DNA from: Rhodeus uyekii
Taxonomy: Eukaryota > Chordata > Actinopteri > Cypriniformes > Acheilognathidae
NCBI GenBank assembly: GCA_037043235.1
Contig: JAWRVZ010000016.1
Location: forward strand, 5,563,001-5,627,000
DNA length: 64,000 bases
Direction: 5' to 3'
Positions 25,434 through 36,231 of this stretch are shown piece by piece (within the stretch, counting starts at the first letter, position 1; every line of letters begins with the position of its first letter). Under the pieces are notes generated by a model, which saw only the letters and a program-made list of their open reading frames with translations, searched no databases and had not been told where the DNA came from. Made by a program: the position numbers and the translations under genes.

Positions 25434-25880
25434 TTCACGAGTTCACACTTACGAATGATTCAGGAGCAATAAATGGTAAGCATATTTGGCGTGCTGTCCG
25501 AGGAGAGGGCTCCGAGCTCGGTATTCAGCCCGAACCTGGAGCACTCCCCCCGTATCCTGACTTTTGATAGGAACAATTAAGTGTGAGGAGTTGGGGTGGT
25601 GGAGGGATGCCGAAAAATGTCGAAGAGCTGTGGGTGAGTCAAACATGTCTATATATACGTACTTCCTCTCCCGCTGATAGGATGAGGAGTAATTGCTGAT
25701 GACGTGTTGATTGTGTTAATCATTTGAACGTGCTCCTCCCGAACTTTGTTAATAAAACATCATTTCACGAGTTCACACTTACGAATGATTCAGGAGCAAT
25801 AAATGGTAAGCATATTTGGCGTGCTGTCCGAGGAGAGGGCTCCGAGCTCGGTATTCAGCCCGAACCTGGAGCACTCCCCC
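25434..25880. repeat. Left cluster of split direct repeats (A, Z, A)
   Basis: A begins TTCACGAGTTCACACTTACG and ends GGAGCACTCCCCC. Z begins ATGCCGAAAAATGTCGAAGA and ends AATAAAACATCATT. The first A is separated from Z by a 56-bp segment (25551-25606) seen only here. Z abuts the second A, sharing TT at 25764. Z carries a TATA-like TCTATATATACG and an AATAAA on the plus strand, so it may hold promoter and polyadenylation signals. Confidence 0.85.
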
Positions 25881-26000
25881 AAAAATTGCAATCTAGTCGG
25901 ACAGCCGCTAAAGATTTTGATGACCCCCCAAAGAATTGCGAAGTTATGGCTGAGGGGGGGAAAAATGTGAGTTCGGGAGGGCAGATGAATGAATTTGGAA

Positions 26001-27005
26001 GCTTGCTCCTGCGGGAGCGTCACTGCTGCGGCAGTGGAATTTAGAAGCTTGCTCCTGCGGGAGCGTCACTGCTGCGGCAGTGGCAGTTAGAGAGAGCTGG
26101 AAGATCGAGAGAGCTTGCTCCTGCGGGAGCTTCACTGCTGCGGCAGTGGCAGTTAGAGAGAGCTGGAAGATAGGGAGAGCTTGCTCCTGCGGGAGCGTCA
26201 CTGCTGCGGCAGTGGCAGTTAGAGAGAGCTGGAAGATAGAGAGAGCTTGCTCCTGCGGGAGCTTCACTGCTGCGGCAGTGGCAGTAGAGAGAGCTGGAAG
26301 ATAGAGAGAGCTTGCTCCTGCGGGAGCGTCACTGCTGCGGCAGTGGAAGTTAGAGAGAGCTGGAAGATAGAGATAGCTTGCTCCTGCGGGAGCGTCACTG
26401 CTGCGGCAGTGGCAGTTAGAGAGAGCTGGAAGATAGAGAGAGCTTGCTCCTGCGGGAGCTTCACTGCTGCGGCAGTGGCAGTTAGAGAGAGCTGGAAGAT
26501 AGAGATAGCTTGCTCCTGCGGGAGCTTCCCTGCTGCGGCAGTGGAAGTTAGAGAGAGTTGGAAGATAGAGATAGCTTGCTCCTGCGGGAGCTTCACTGCT
26601 GCGGCAGTGGCAGTTAGAGAGAGCTGGAAGATAGAGATAGCTTGCTCCTGCGGGAGCGTCACTGCTGCGGCAGTGGAAGTTAGAGAGAGCTGGAAGATAG
26701 AGAGAGCTTGCTCCTGCGGGAGCGTCACTGCTGCGGCAGTGGAAGTTAGAGAGAGCTGGAAGATAGAGATAGCTTGCTCCTGCGGGAGCTTCACTGCTGC
26801 GGCAGTGGCAGTTAGAGAGAGCTGGAAGATAGAGATAGCTTGCTCCTGCGGGAGCGTCACTGCTGCGGCAGTGGAAGTTAGAGAGAGCTGGAAGATAGAG
26901 AAAGCTTGCTCCTGCGGGAGCGTCACTGCTGCGGCAGTGAAAGTTAGAGAGAGCTGGAAGATAGAGAGAGCTTGCTCCTGCGGGAGCGTCACTGCTGCGG
27001 CATTG
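26001..27005 (+). repeat. 66-bp tandem array of paired hairpins with UGCG loops
   Basis: Sixteen units, mostly 66 bp. Each contains GCTCCTGCGGGAGC followed after 1-2 nt by CACTGCTGCGGCAGTG. The first is a 5-bp stem and the second a 6-bp stem. Both have loop TGCG closed by C-G, which in RNA is the UNCG tetraloop class known for high stability. Linkers are purine-rich (AGAGAGCTGGAAGATAGAG). The unit is a multiple of three without stops, so long repeat frames appear on both strands (22-residue periods); I regard these as by-products. More units are at 27449-27590 and 28045-28285. Confidence 0.9.
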
Positions 27006-27035
27006 GGGGTTCTGTTCAGTGTTGTAGTCTTTTGG

Positions 27036-28295
27036 TTACAGACGTCTAAATACACTCAAGAAATAACAAAATCGATATGGTTTGTAAAAAGCATGAGTAA
27101 AACCTTTCAATTATAAATTGACAGTTGAATTTATGACAGATGCATGTTGCATATTTAATTTCAAAACGAACTTACCTGTCGAAACAAACTTACCTGTTGG
27201 AGATCGGAATATCGAAGTTTATGAAAGATCACAACCTTATTGGCTTTGAATAAGCCCTGAGCAGGGGTTCATCCAAATATCATAGACTTATAAAGCATAT
27301 CATAGACTTAAAGGGAGTCTTGAAATTACTTTGGTTACAGACGTCTAAATACACTCAAGAAATAACAAAATCAGTATGGTTTGTAAAAAGCATAAGTAAA
27401 ACCTTTCAATTATAAATTGACAGTTGAATTTCTATCAGATGCAATTAGAAGCTGGCTCCTGGGGGAGCGTCACTGCTGCGGCAGTGGAAGTTGGAGAGAG
27501 CTAGCTCCTGCGGGAGCGTCACTGCTGCGGCAGTGGAAGTTAGAGAGAGCTTGCTCTTGCGGGAGCGATACTGCTGCGGCAGAGGGAGTTCTGTGCAGTG
27601 TTTCAGTTTCAGTTTTCAGTTTCAATTTCAGGGGTCTTGAAATCACTCTGGTTACAGACGTCTAAATACACTCAAGAAATCACAAAATCAGTATGGTTTG
27701 TAAAAGCATAAGTAAAACCTTTCAATTATAAATTGACAGTTGAATTTATATCAGATGCATGTTGCATATTTAATTTCAAAACAAACTTACCTGTTGGAGA
27801 TCGGAATGTCAAAGTTTATGAAAGTTCACAAACTTATTGGCTTTGAATAAACCCTGAGCAGGGGTTCATCCAAATATCATGGACTTATAAAGCTTATCAT
27901 AGACTTAAAGGGAGTCTTGAAATTACTTTGGTTACAGACGTCTAAATACACTCAAGAAATAACAAAATCAGTATGGTTTGTAAAAGCATGAGTAAAACCT
28001 TTCAATTATAAATTGACAGTTGAATTTATATCAGATGCAATTAGAAACTGGCTCCTGGGGGAGCGTCACTGCTGCGGCAGTGGAAGTTAGAGATAGCTTG
28101 CTCCTGCGGGAGCGTCACTGCTGCGGCGGTGGAAGTTAGAGATAGCTTGCTCCTGCGGGAGCGTCACTGCTGCGGCAGTGGTAGTTAGAGATAGCTTGCT
28201 CCTGCGGGAGCATCACTGCTGCGGCAGTTGAAGTTAGAGATAGCTTGCTCCTGCGGGAGTGTCAGTGCTGCGGCAATGGAAGCAATGGCCATGAA
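27036..28295. repeat. Compound internal duplications with additional hairpin units
   Basis: A segment starting GGTTACAGACGTCTAAATAC occurs at about 27036, 27333, 27650 and 27929. The copies at 27036 and 27650 are followed by a second segment containing CCTGAGCAGGGGTTCATCCA. Hairpin units lie between and after them (three at 27449-27590, five at 28045-28285). The order P-Q-P-hairpins repeated twice shows a duplication of a composite block of about 600 bp. A related fragment (TTACGGACGTCTATCGACTT) recurs near 30531. Confidence 0.8.
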
Positions 28296-28675
28296 GTTGT
28301 AAGTGGGGAGGAGCTGATGCTTAACGGAAGACCTTGTTTGAATGTGCGATCTGTTTGGTCTGATGTGGCTCTTGAAAGCTTCTGGAGACCGGCGGCGCAA
28401 TGCTTGTATTACTGTTGGGAAAAGGCCTTGCACCGCCGTGGTTGCTGCACCTGTGCGAAATGAATGGCTGGATGAATGGTCTGTTGGGAAACCGGTTTGG
28501 GGTAGCGTAGCTTTAAGAAGTTTGGAACCGGAACTTGTAATGGGGTGGAATCGTCTATAGAGAGTGGGACGGATGGGAGTTTAGCCTGCGAGTTTCTGAA
28601 TGAAAGTAGGCTGAGTGGATGTGATGGTGGGTTATGAGCATCTGAGGTAACCAAGCCAGTGTGAACATGGCTTCA

Positions 28676-28884
28676 CTGCTGCGGCAGTGGGAAAATTCCC
28701 CCTTGGCTGACTCCTGCGGGAGTGTGGGGGAACATCATTGCTGCGGCAATGGGGGCAGCGGTGGAATCATTTCTATTTGAACTGAGCTCATGCGGGAGTG
28801 AGGAGGTGCATCACTACGGTAGAGACCATGTGGAGCAGACCACGTGTGGAGTGGAAAGTCATGAACTTTTCCACTCCACATGTA
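28676..28884 (+). repeat. Diverged hairpins with compensated stems
   Basis: CACTGCTGCGGCAGTG (about 28675-28690) is followed by ACTCCTGCGGGAGT (28710-28723), itself enclosed by TTCCCCC/GGGGGAA arms (28696-28702 and 28726-28732). Then comes CATTGCTGCGGCAATG (28736-28751). Compared with the array, both partners of a base pair changed (G-C to A-T in the first hairpin type, C-G to T-A in the second) while the loop stayed TGCG. A further hairpin joins GTGTGGAGTGGAAA (from 28844) to TTTTCCACTCCACAT (to 28881). Confidence 0.8.
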
Positions 28885-29676
28885 ATCCTCCGAGGGAGTG
28901 GTTTGAAGCGAAAGCTTGAAGAATGAACATTTAGCGTCGATAAATATCAACTCTGAATATTGATGTACTGGTTGGGAATAGGTCCACCTCTGATGGCAGC
29001 AGCCTTAAGTTCAGTTGGGATTTGCGTTCGACTGCTGTTGGCGACAGAGGTGGTTCTAAGCAGCAGTGTTTGTGGAATGGCATGGCAGAGAACGGGATGA
29101 AGGAGAATTAGCATGGTGGAGAGAATTAGGTGGGAAAGGCCAGGGGCGAAGCCACTTGCGGAGGCAGCCTCACGCTGGATCGGAAGGCCGGGCTGCAGGC
29201 CTAACATAGGGGAGAAGTTAGGTACGTGCTGCCGTTGCTAACCCTGCACCGCTGGCGGAGGCAAGCTCGCGCTTAAAGGGCGGCGTTTGTCGCTAGATGC
29301 TGGCATGTGAGGTGCAGTGCTGGAAAACTGCAGTGTGCTGCTGCGTCTTAACGCTTGGAAATCTGGTTTGCAAGGGAGAGATATGAAGATTTAAGGAACG
29401 TACGTTTGAGGCATTTGAAGGTAGAGTTGATTTGGAGATGGTACGGCTGACTGAAGCGAGACCTATTCTAGTTAATTTGCTTTGATCGTCCTCCTTTACT
29501 ATTGATACGAGTGCTGAGGTGTCGTAGGAAGTTGGGCAAGAAGGTGGATGTCTTGATGGTGGAGGTGAATCGGTTGCAGTGTTTGTTGAGTGCAAGAGCT
29601 CCTTTCGACAGTGGGATACAATGAAGGAACTTGGGAGGAAGAGTTTATCGTGAAACTGGTACATCTCAATCTTGGG

Positions 29677-30397
29677 CAGGGGTGGCCAACCTGCTCAGCA
29701 TAATGAGCCTCGAAATAAGCTCGTGGCTGCGGAGCCGCATGAAAGACTGTTAAATTCGCATTTGTTGATGGGGTTTTTTGACATTAGCAAGGTCTCGCAC
29801 ATATATCACACATTTAATATGTTTATAAATAAATTCTTTAATACTTTTAACATATGGCGACCCACGAGCTATGCAAGCATGCAGAGACAATGCGTCTGTG
29901 GATTATATATGCGGGAAAAACGGTATATCATCTCATTGACGGTGACAGGAAGTATAAAAGTAAGCAGCGGCTTGGTAATGTAGTGATCGGTTGGAAACGT
30001 CTCCGGTTACTATCGTAACCTCTGTAATTTTATCATATTTCGTTTAGAGAAGTATGAAGGCAATGCTATTTAAGATATTTATACCGTCTGGCAGCCAGAT
30101 CTGCATCGCGCTACGATTGGCCAGTTGTCCACTGCTGTTATCCGTGAAGTTTCAGAAATGACGTGAAGGGGAGGAGTTCCCGAATGCATTTCATTAAACA
30201 ACTCGTTCCTACTCTCGAAAGGGAACGCGCTTCTGCGCGCCTCTATTTGAATTCGGAAAACATCATGTCCACGTGAGCGGCGGCTGATCTTGGCAGGATA
30301 CATGTAAATTTATGTTTATGTAGACAAAAAGGTCTCAGCGGGCCGGATGAGAGCCGCGAAAGCAGTCAAAGAGCCGCGTGCGGGTTGGCTGCCCCTG
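29677..30397. mobile_element. hAT-type MITE nested in the split-repeat element
   Basis: Termini are CAGGGGTGGCCAACCTG and GCGGGTTGGCTGCCCCTG, imperfect inverted repeats typical of the hAT/Charlie group. The 8-bp flanks ATCTTGGG and CTCTTGGA match at six positions, consistent with an aged 8-bp target duplication. GAGCCGC motifs occur near both ends. The 721-bp interior includes TATGCGGGAAAAACGGTA (about 29908), which resembles one end of the CCGTATTTT family. No transposase. Confidence 0.75.
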
Positions 30398-30529
30398 CTC
30401 TTGGACAATGTGGCGCAAGGCGGGGAATCACATGATCGCCTGCTAGATTTGAACACATTGGCTGGCGCTGAGCCAGAGAAAGCGCTCGAAGCTTGTTGCT
30501 GTTCAGTGTTTCAATCTCTTGAATTATTT

Positions 30530-31385
30530 TGGTTACGGACGTCTATCGACTTATAAAGCTTATCATGGACTTAAAGGATTGAAACAGTGAAGGCAAAGAA
30601 TTACTTTGAAAATATGAAGTGCGTATGGTTTCTTTCCGGCGAGTCCACTTAATAGCCGATTAAGTTGAAACAACAAGGCAGCGTTGGCAATAAGTACTTG
30701 ATTCTTGTGTGGGCGGCTGAGCGCGCAATCGACTGTAATGAGCGCGATATGAAGCGGCGCGTGCGATCGGACTGTACTGTGCGCGGTCTGGCTTCGGTGC
30801 GCGCTACTGCTTGGGTTGCGAGGAAGCAGCGCGCTACTTTAGAACAATCACATCTCAGGCGTGGGTTCCCCGGAACAGTAGTATTGAGAGGCACAACTGC
30901 TCGTGATTTAGCGATGCAGAAATAAAGCGCCGGGAAGAATTACAGCTGCTCTTGTTTGCGTGAGCTGACGGACAGAGAGAGTGTGAGCTGAAGCTGTAGC
31001 GCGGTCTGCTGAGGCTCGCGGCAGCGGCGGCGGCCTGGCTAGCAGGAAGAAAGCGGCATTGCCTGGGAGTCGAGCTTGTAGCTCGACCAGCTTTATCGTC
31101 CTTTCTCAATGGCAGGAGCGATTAAAGCCGATGTAGAGCTGCTGGATACGGATGTTTGCTTGGTGGCGAGAGCAGGCCTCAAGTCTTACTGTGCGTTGCT
31201 TGTTGTTGCTTAGGACCCGATTGTTTGGTCTGGCACCCGTGATGTATTGCTGAGGGTGATATAATATAGTTAGCATAGTGTTGAGCGGATGGGGATCGCT
31301 ACTGGGTCCGGAGATTTTCGTGGAGAATCCATCTGACGAGTGGAGCTCGATTTCGGGTGTATGGCGACCAGAAGGCGGAGCCGCA
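30530..31385. other. GC-rich interior of the split-repeat element, no gene recognised
   Basis: Several GCGCGC-rich stretches and short frames on both strands (for example 30665-30925 plus and 30855-31109 minus) with no recognisable domain. CpG density is above the surrounding intron, consistent with a recently inserted element that has not yet lost CpGs. Confidence 0.4.
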
Positions 31386-31543
31386 ATGCCGAAAAATGTC
31401 GAAGAGCTGTGGGTGAGTCAAACATGTCTATATATACGTACTTCCTCTCCCGCTGATAGGATGAGGAGTAATTGCTGATGACGTGTTGATTGTGTTAATC
31501 ATTTGAACGTGCTCCTCCCGAACTTTGTTAATAAAACATCATT
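31386..31543. repeat. Right copy of segment Z
   Basis: Appears identical to 25607-25764, including the TATA-like sequence, CTGATGACGTG and AATAAAACATCATT. It ends where the interrupted Harbinger-like MITE resumes. Confidence 0.85.
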
Positions 31544-32102
31544 AAATTCATAAATTCGCATAAACGCCGACTCATGAATAGAAAAAATTTCACAAAGAAA
31601 AAATTTGCGTCGGAAAAATTTTGAACCGTTCAAAACTCTAAATCACGCACAAACCGCTTTCGACGCACATCCACTTACAATCACTGACGGTCCACGTTCG
31701 TTCCACCGACGAATTACGCATATGATGCAAATCTGTGCGTAATTCGTGCATGATTCATGCTTTTTCGCTGTGTGATTGGCCCTTAAGAAACTGAGTGAAC
31801 GCACCCTTTTAAAGCTCTACTCATCATAAATTTATTTTTATTGATAGCATCTTTTGCAGCATCAAACTGACAGTTTGTCAAACTGGTTTACTATTGTTCT
31901 TCTTGAATATTTTAGTTTCTTTAAAATTGTGGACCGTGAAGCTGTCGAAATGGAACATAAGTTTCACCTTTTGTTTGCTCATAAGGTGTGATATATTACA
32001 AAAAAAGAAAATGTGCAGCACTTTGACCCTTTAGTATAGGTTTAGGGATTGGTTTAATGATTAGCTTGTTACTATACATCATTTACAAATAAATTGTTAC
32101 CA

Positions 32103-32283
32103 AACATCTTGAGCTTTACATTTACAAATATGCCTTTATGCATTTAGCAGACACTTTTATCCGAAACAACTTGCATTGCATTCAAGAAACACATTGACAT
32201 TCTAATCATGTTCTTGCTTCCCGTGGGAATCGAACCCATGACCTTGGTGTTGCAAACACCACAGATTGAGCAACAGGAAAACC
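32103..32283 (-). mobile_element. tRNA-derived SINE
   Basis: Minus-strand copy with the tRNA-like head complementary to CACAGATTGAGCAACAGG, the B-box region complementary to GGGAATCGAACCCATGACC, the TTGAATGCAATGCAAGTTG body and the tail GCATTTAGCAGACACTTTTA (as read on plus). Same family as 10262 and 61388. Confidence 0.75.
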
Positions 32284-32289
32284 ATAATT

Positions 32290-33740
32290 TCTGTTACTAA
32301 AGAGAGTTAGATTCACTTTGTAAAGACAAGCAAATACCAAATTGCACTAATAGACGGAGACAAAAAAATGTCATTTTCAATCCATAGGATTCCAAAGATG
32401 TGCTTTTATTTGTAATGTTGACTTGTATTTAACCTGGAAAATTCCTTTTAAAATCAACCCATTCCCAACTAACATTGGTTAAATTTCTATGCTGATAAAT
32501 AAATTGATAACTGAGTGTCATTTATCTTGGCAAACACCAAGAGTTAGACCGTCTTCTTGAATCAAGCGCGTGGTTTTTCAGTCTCACAGGAGCTGCAGTG
32601 ATATGCATCAGGTCGTCTCTGCTGAATGTGGTTTTCCCAGCCCTAGGCTCTCTGCAACTGACACTTTTTCCTCTCTTTCATTCTTTCCTATTTTCTCCAC
32701 TTGTTCAGTACAACAGAACTAATTAATCAATGTGCAGCACATCTCCATGTTGACATATCTACATCTGCGATCGCCGTGTTATTTCCTCGCTTTGCTCAAG
32801 GCTTTCTGGCTAAACCTCCTCAAATATGCATAGAAACTGAGAAAACTTCCAAAGGCAAGTTTTTACATGAATACCCTCGAAACTGAAGAAATTCAGGGCT
32901 TTTTGCAACAAAAACAAGTGCATGGCTCATTTAGAAGATCTGTGCTCTTGCTTCATATCGTGCTCTGCTTTGCTCTTGGACATTTTTGACGTATGTTATG
33001 ATAGCCTGAGGATTAGCCTTGGCTTCTGCTAACCGTGTCTCCTGGTTTCTTTTATATCACGAGGAATAGTGTTTTGTTAGTCAGACTGTAATTGTTTGGT
33101 CTGGAGGTGTGTTACAGTAGTGCCAAAGCGAGACTGTATGTCTCGCCTACAAGGTCTCGCAGCGTGTGTTGATTTGCAAAGTGCATCTAATCCCAGACGT
33201 CCCACTAATTCATCGGTTAATTTGGCCGATTTCCTCAAAGCAACAACTCTTCGTAATGACTTGTGAGGCGATGCATGCCTTAGTGTTTGGGGAAACATTA
33301 GTGTCTGCAAATGTAATTATAGAATCATTACGTGAGATGAGATTCTTGTGAAGTAACACTTCAGGGCTGAAAGATTTTAATGTTTTGTGTTGAAGATGTT
33401 TTTACTTTTCCTTAGTGTTCATTTCGTTAATGAAAACCATGACAAAAAATGTTTTTTATTTTTATGATTAAAACGAAGCGATGTGACGACAACGACATCA
33501 CTAGACTTTCTCAATGCAATATCGCTACAGAAAAAAAGAAAGACTTCACCAAGATTTTCTTCAACAAAGAAGAGCAAAACTAATTCTATAGGCTTTAGGT
33601 TGCCAGATATCAAGAGTCTAAATCCCCAAAACATAGCCTTTTCTGTAGTTTATCTCTATTCAGTTATTCTGCTCAAAATGAAGTGTTATACACAGCTGGT
33701 CTGTGGTCATTCACGATCCGTTTGCGATGTTTGTTACAAG
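32290..33740. other. No feature recognised
   Basis: AT-rich intronic sequence; no supported exon, tandem repeat or element terminus. Confidence 0.4.
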
Positions 33741-34300
33741 TAGAGCTGCAAAATTCAGGATGAATTGAGAATCACAATTGTTTTTGTTTCTCCTACGATT
33801 CTGAAGAGACACCTAAACAAAATAACTTGTAATTTATTTAAAAGTCTGTTTAATGTGTTTTATTTAAATGAATTATTTTCCAAAAATAGGTTGAGTGATT
33901 GATTCAATGACTCACTCATAACTTGTTTCATTACTGGATGATTCAACATTTTTGAACGAATCTCTTGAATAACAATTCAAATGCATTTTTTTAACAGTCA
34001 CTTGTCAGCACCTACTTATGATGTATTCGATACAATCGCCATTTAAAGCGCTTTGAATTCACTTTCAATAAGTGACTTCCTCCATTTTTATCACTACTGT
34101 AGATAATATGAATATATGTAACACACAAATAGTTTCCATTCTTATACAGGAACACAGATATGAATGTTTGCTGGGTTCACACTTGGCAAAAGTTGAATAG
34201 ACATATAGCCAAATAAGATTACATGGGTGTTTGAATATCAATCGACATCCAATTATTAATATTTTTTAAAAATAATTAAACGAGTACTTGTACAGCTCTA
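33741..34300. mobile_element. Possible hAT-like MITE with TAGAGCTG ends
   Basis: The left end TAGAGCTGCAAAATTCAGG and the right end GTACAGCTCTA share a short inverted terminus (TAGAGCTG), preceded on both sides by AAG when read inwards. No matching 8-bp target duplication was found, so the call is tentative. Confidence 0.35.
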
Positions 34301-34814
34301 CTTCTCTAAACATGGTGAATCCAAACATAGATCTTGACCGTATTGTTTGTTATTGCTGAATAAATGCACTAACGCAACCTCTTTTATATATTTTAATTTA
34401 AAAACATTCATGTAATTTAAAATTATTGGAATTACTATTATGAATTTCACTGTTTCTAGCTTTGAAGATAAATATGAGTTTTGCCAGTTGTCATAATGTA
34501 CAAAATATATGCTTGAGTCGACATCTCTGCTTATAGGTAAACGTGCAATAAATCTAAATTAGAAATTTGACAACAAACATGCTCAATAATCAGGATTACA
34601 ATTTCAAATCAGTTTATCCAGTTTATGCCTCATGAATAAATAAAAATACATTTAATTGACTAAACTAAATAAAAAAACAGGATCAGTTGAGTAAAGCTGA
34701 TTAAAAACTAAAAAGACATTTGACGTAGTACCAAGACAAACACAAGATAAAATAAAAATGGCTGACCGAATTAATACTAGTATAAAAACTTGCCCTAAAA
34801 CCTCAAGACAAATA

Positions 34815-35447
34815 CAGTGGTACCTCGAGATACGAAATTAATCTGTTCCGAGGCGGCCTTCGTATAATGAGTTTTTCGGATCTTGGAACACATTTTACAT
34901 GTAAAATGGCTAATCCGTTCCAAGCCCTCCAAAAACACCCCATTAAATTTCATAATAAAGCTAAATTGACCTATAAACAATGAAATAACGTAAAATGTCG
35001 AAGCTTACCTTTCGAGTGAGGCTATCTCCGAAAGTGGCGGCAGAGGAGGAGGAGGACAAACGGCAGATAACGTACGTACACTTAACTTTACGAAAACACA
35101 TAAAAATTTAAAGTTTCGGGTGCGAAGTGGCTGAGCTAAACCACGCCAGCATGTACGTATAGAAGATGCATGATGGGAGGGATGCTGTCCAATTAGAGAG
35201 AAGGATCTCATGGCTTGGCTAGCATCAGGAACCAATGGGAGAGCAGGAGGATGGTGGCGAGTCTACTATAACTAAGATGGCGGCGTGCGGCGCGAGTTTC
35301 AAAATTGTTATGGGGCGAATATCGGACTTTCAGAAACCTTTTGTATCTTGAAAACTTTTCGTATGTAGAGCAGTAAAATTTTTCGTCTTTGCTTTCGTAA
35401 CTTGGATTTTTCGTAAGTTGAGCCTTTCGTATCTTGAGGTACTACTG
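34815..35447. mobile_element. Tigger-like MITE with CAGTGGTACCTCGAGATACG ends
   Basis: The left end CAGTGGTACCTCGAGATACG and the right end TTCGTATCTTGAGGTACTACTG are inverted copies flanked by TA (34813-34814 and 35448-35449). At 633 bp it has no transposase. The terminus pattern CAGT..TACCTCG is shared with the 51246 family, but the interiors differ, so it is a separate family within the same group. Confidence 0.8.
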
Positions 35448-36231
35448 TATGTCCGAATATGAGAAGAATAGGAAGAGGCAGAGAGTGAGAAACATTTGCG
35501 CTCAGCATTGAGGCCAGGAGCCGGTCTGAGTGCCTTGACGTTTGCATGGGGACATGTGCATGCAACACAAAAGAGCCTTTATTCAATGATTTAGCGTCGA
35601 CTTTGAAACAGGATTTACCGCCATTGTTGGCAACATAATGCTTTGTATACACATGACTTCGCTTACAATATTACTGGCTTTTACAGGAAAGACTGCGGTA
35701 AAGGAAGATTATTATGCTATTTTACTAACCCCTTTGAAACTAAATAATCCACTAAATGAACAAACCTTAGAGTTAAGCAATAAGAGTCATGCTCCGAGTC
35801 AGAATAAGTCACCTAATGCCATGTTGATGAGAGATCCTTTAGCAGCAAGTTGAATCATTCTGTGGATTTTTCTATGATCAAATGTAATGAAAAGATTTGA
35901 GTTTGTGCAATTCTCCATCATTAGTTGAACTCATTTCATTTCAGGGCACTATGTTGATAGCGGTCACATCTGTGGTCATATAATGATCTTTCTCTGATAC
36001 TTTGAATTATTTGATATTTTTGCAGATCATTCCGGCCGTTAGTCATCACATTGGTTCCCATGGCAAAAACCACTAGTATTTTTCCATTGGTCTTTGGATC
36101 ATTAAAGTTTATGATTCTCACACGTTTTGCTCATCATTATAATCTTGGCAAATTTTTAAATTGGCAGAAGTAAAAGGCTAATAAACGAACCACCCCTTCA
36201 CTGAGCTTACAACAACTCTTTCAGTCTTTAT
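35448..36231. other. No feature recognised
   Basis: AT-rich intronic sequence without supported features. Confidence 0.4.

Larger units (their letters stand above)
25434..31543. mobile_element. Non-autonomous element with Ngaro/DIRS-like split direct repeats
   Basis: Two different segments are each present twice and look identical by eye. Segment A (117 bp) is at 25434-25550 and 25764-25880. Segment Z (158 bp) is at 25607-25764 and 31386-31543. On the plus strand the order is A, 56 bp, Z, A, 5.5 kb, Z. Read on the minus strand this is Z-interior-A-Z-A, the A1-interior-B1-A2-B2 layout known for Ngaro and PAT tyrosine-recombinase retrotransposons. No target duplication is evident, as expected for that class. 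No RT or recombinase frame was found inside; the interior holds hairpin arrays, internal duplications and a nested hAT MITE. An internally deleted plus full-length tandem pair is the alternative, but the 56-bp segment has no counterpart in the long copy. Confidence 0.55.
25071..31783. mobile_element. PIF/Harbinger-like MITE, copy 2, split by a 6.1-kb insertion
   Basis: The left part (25071 to about 25420) and right part (about 31550-31783) align with the left and right halves of the 16097 copy. Termini are AGGACCAGTCACACAGCC and GCTGTGTGATTGGCCCT, flanked by TAA (25068-25070 and 31784-31786). The middle is occupied by the split-repeat element. The right half has a local rearrangement with AAAAATTT motifs near 31585-31620. 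Confidence 0.8.

Noticed and set aside
25605..25764. Hammerhead ribozyme candidate (CTGATGA in segment Z, as in Penelope-like elements)
   Set aside because: CTGATGA is present, but no GAAA with flanking complementary stems follows at a suitable distance, so the core cannot be completed.
26247..27116. 289-residue repeat ORF (and a 263-residue one on the other strand)
   Set aside because: The unit is 66 bp, a multiple of three, without stops, so long frames arise on both strands from the repeat alone. No start context or domain is present; RNA hairpins explain the conservation better.
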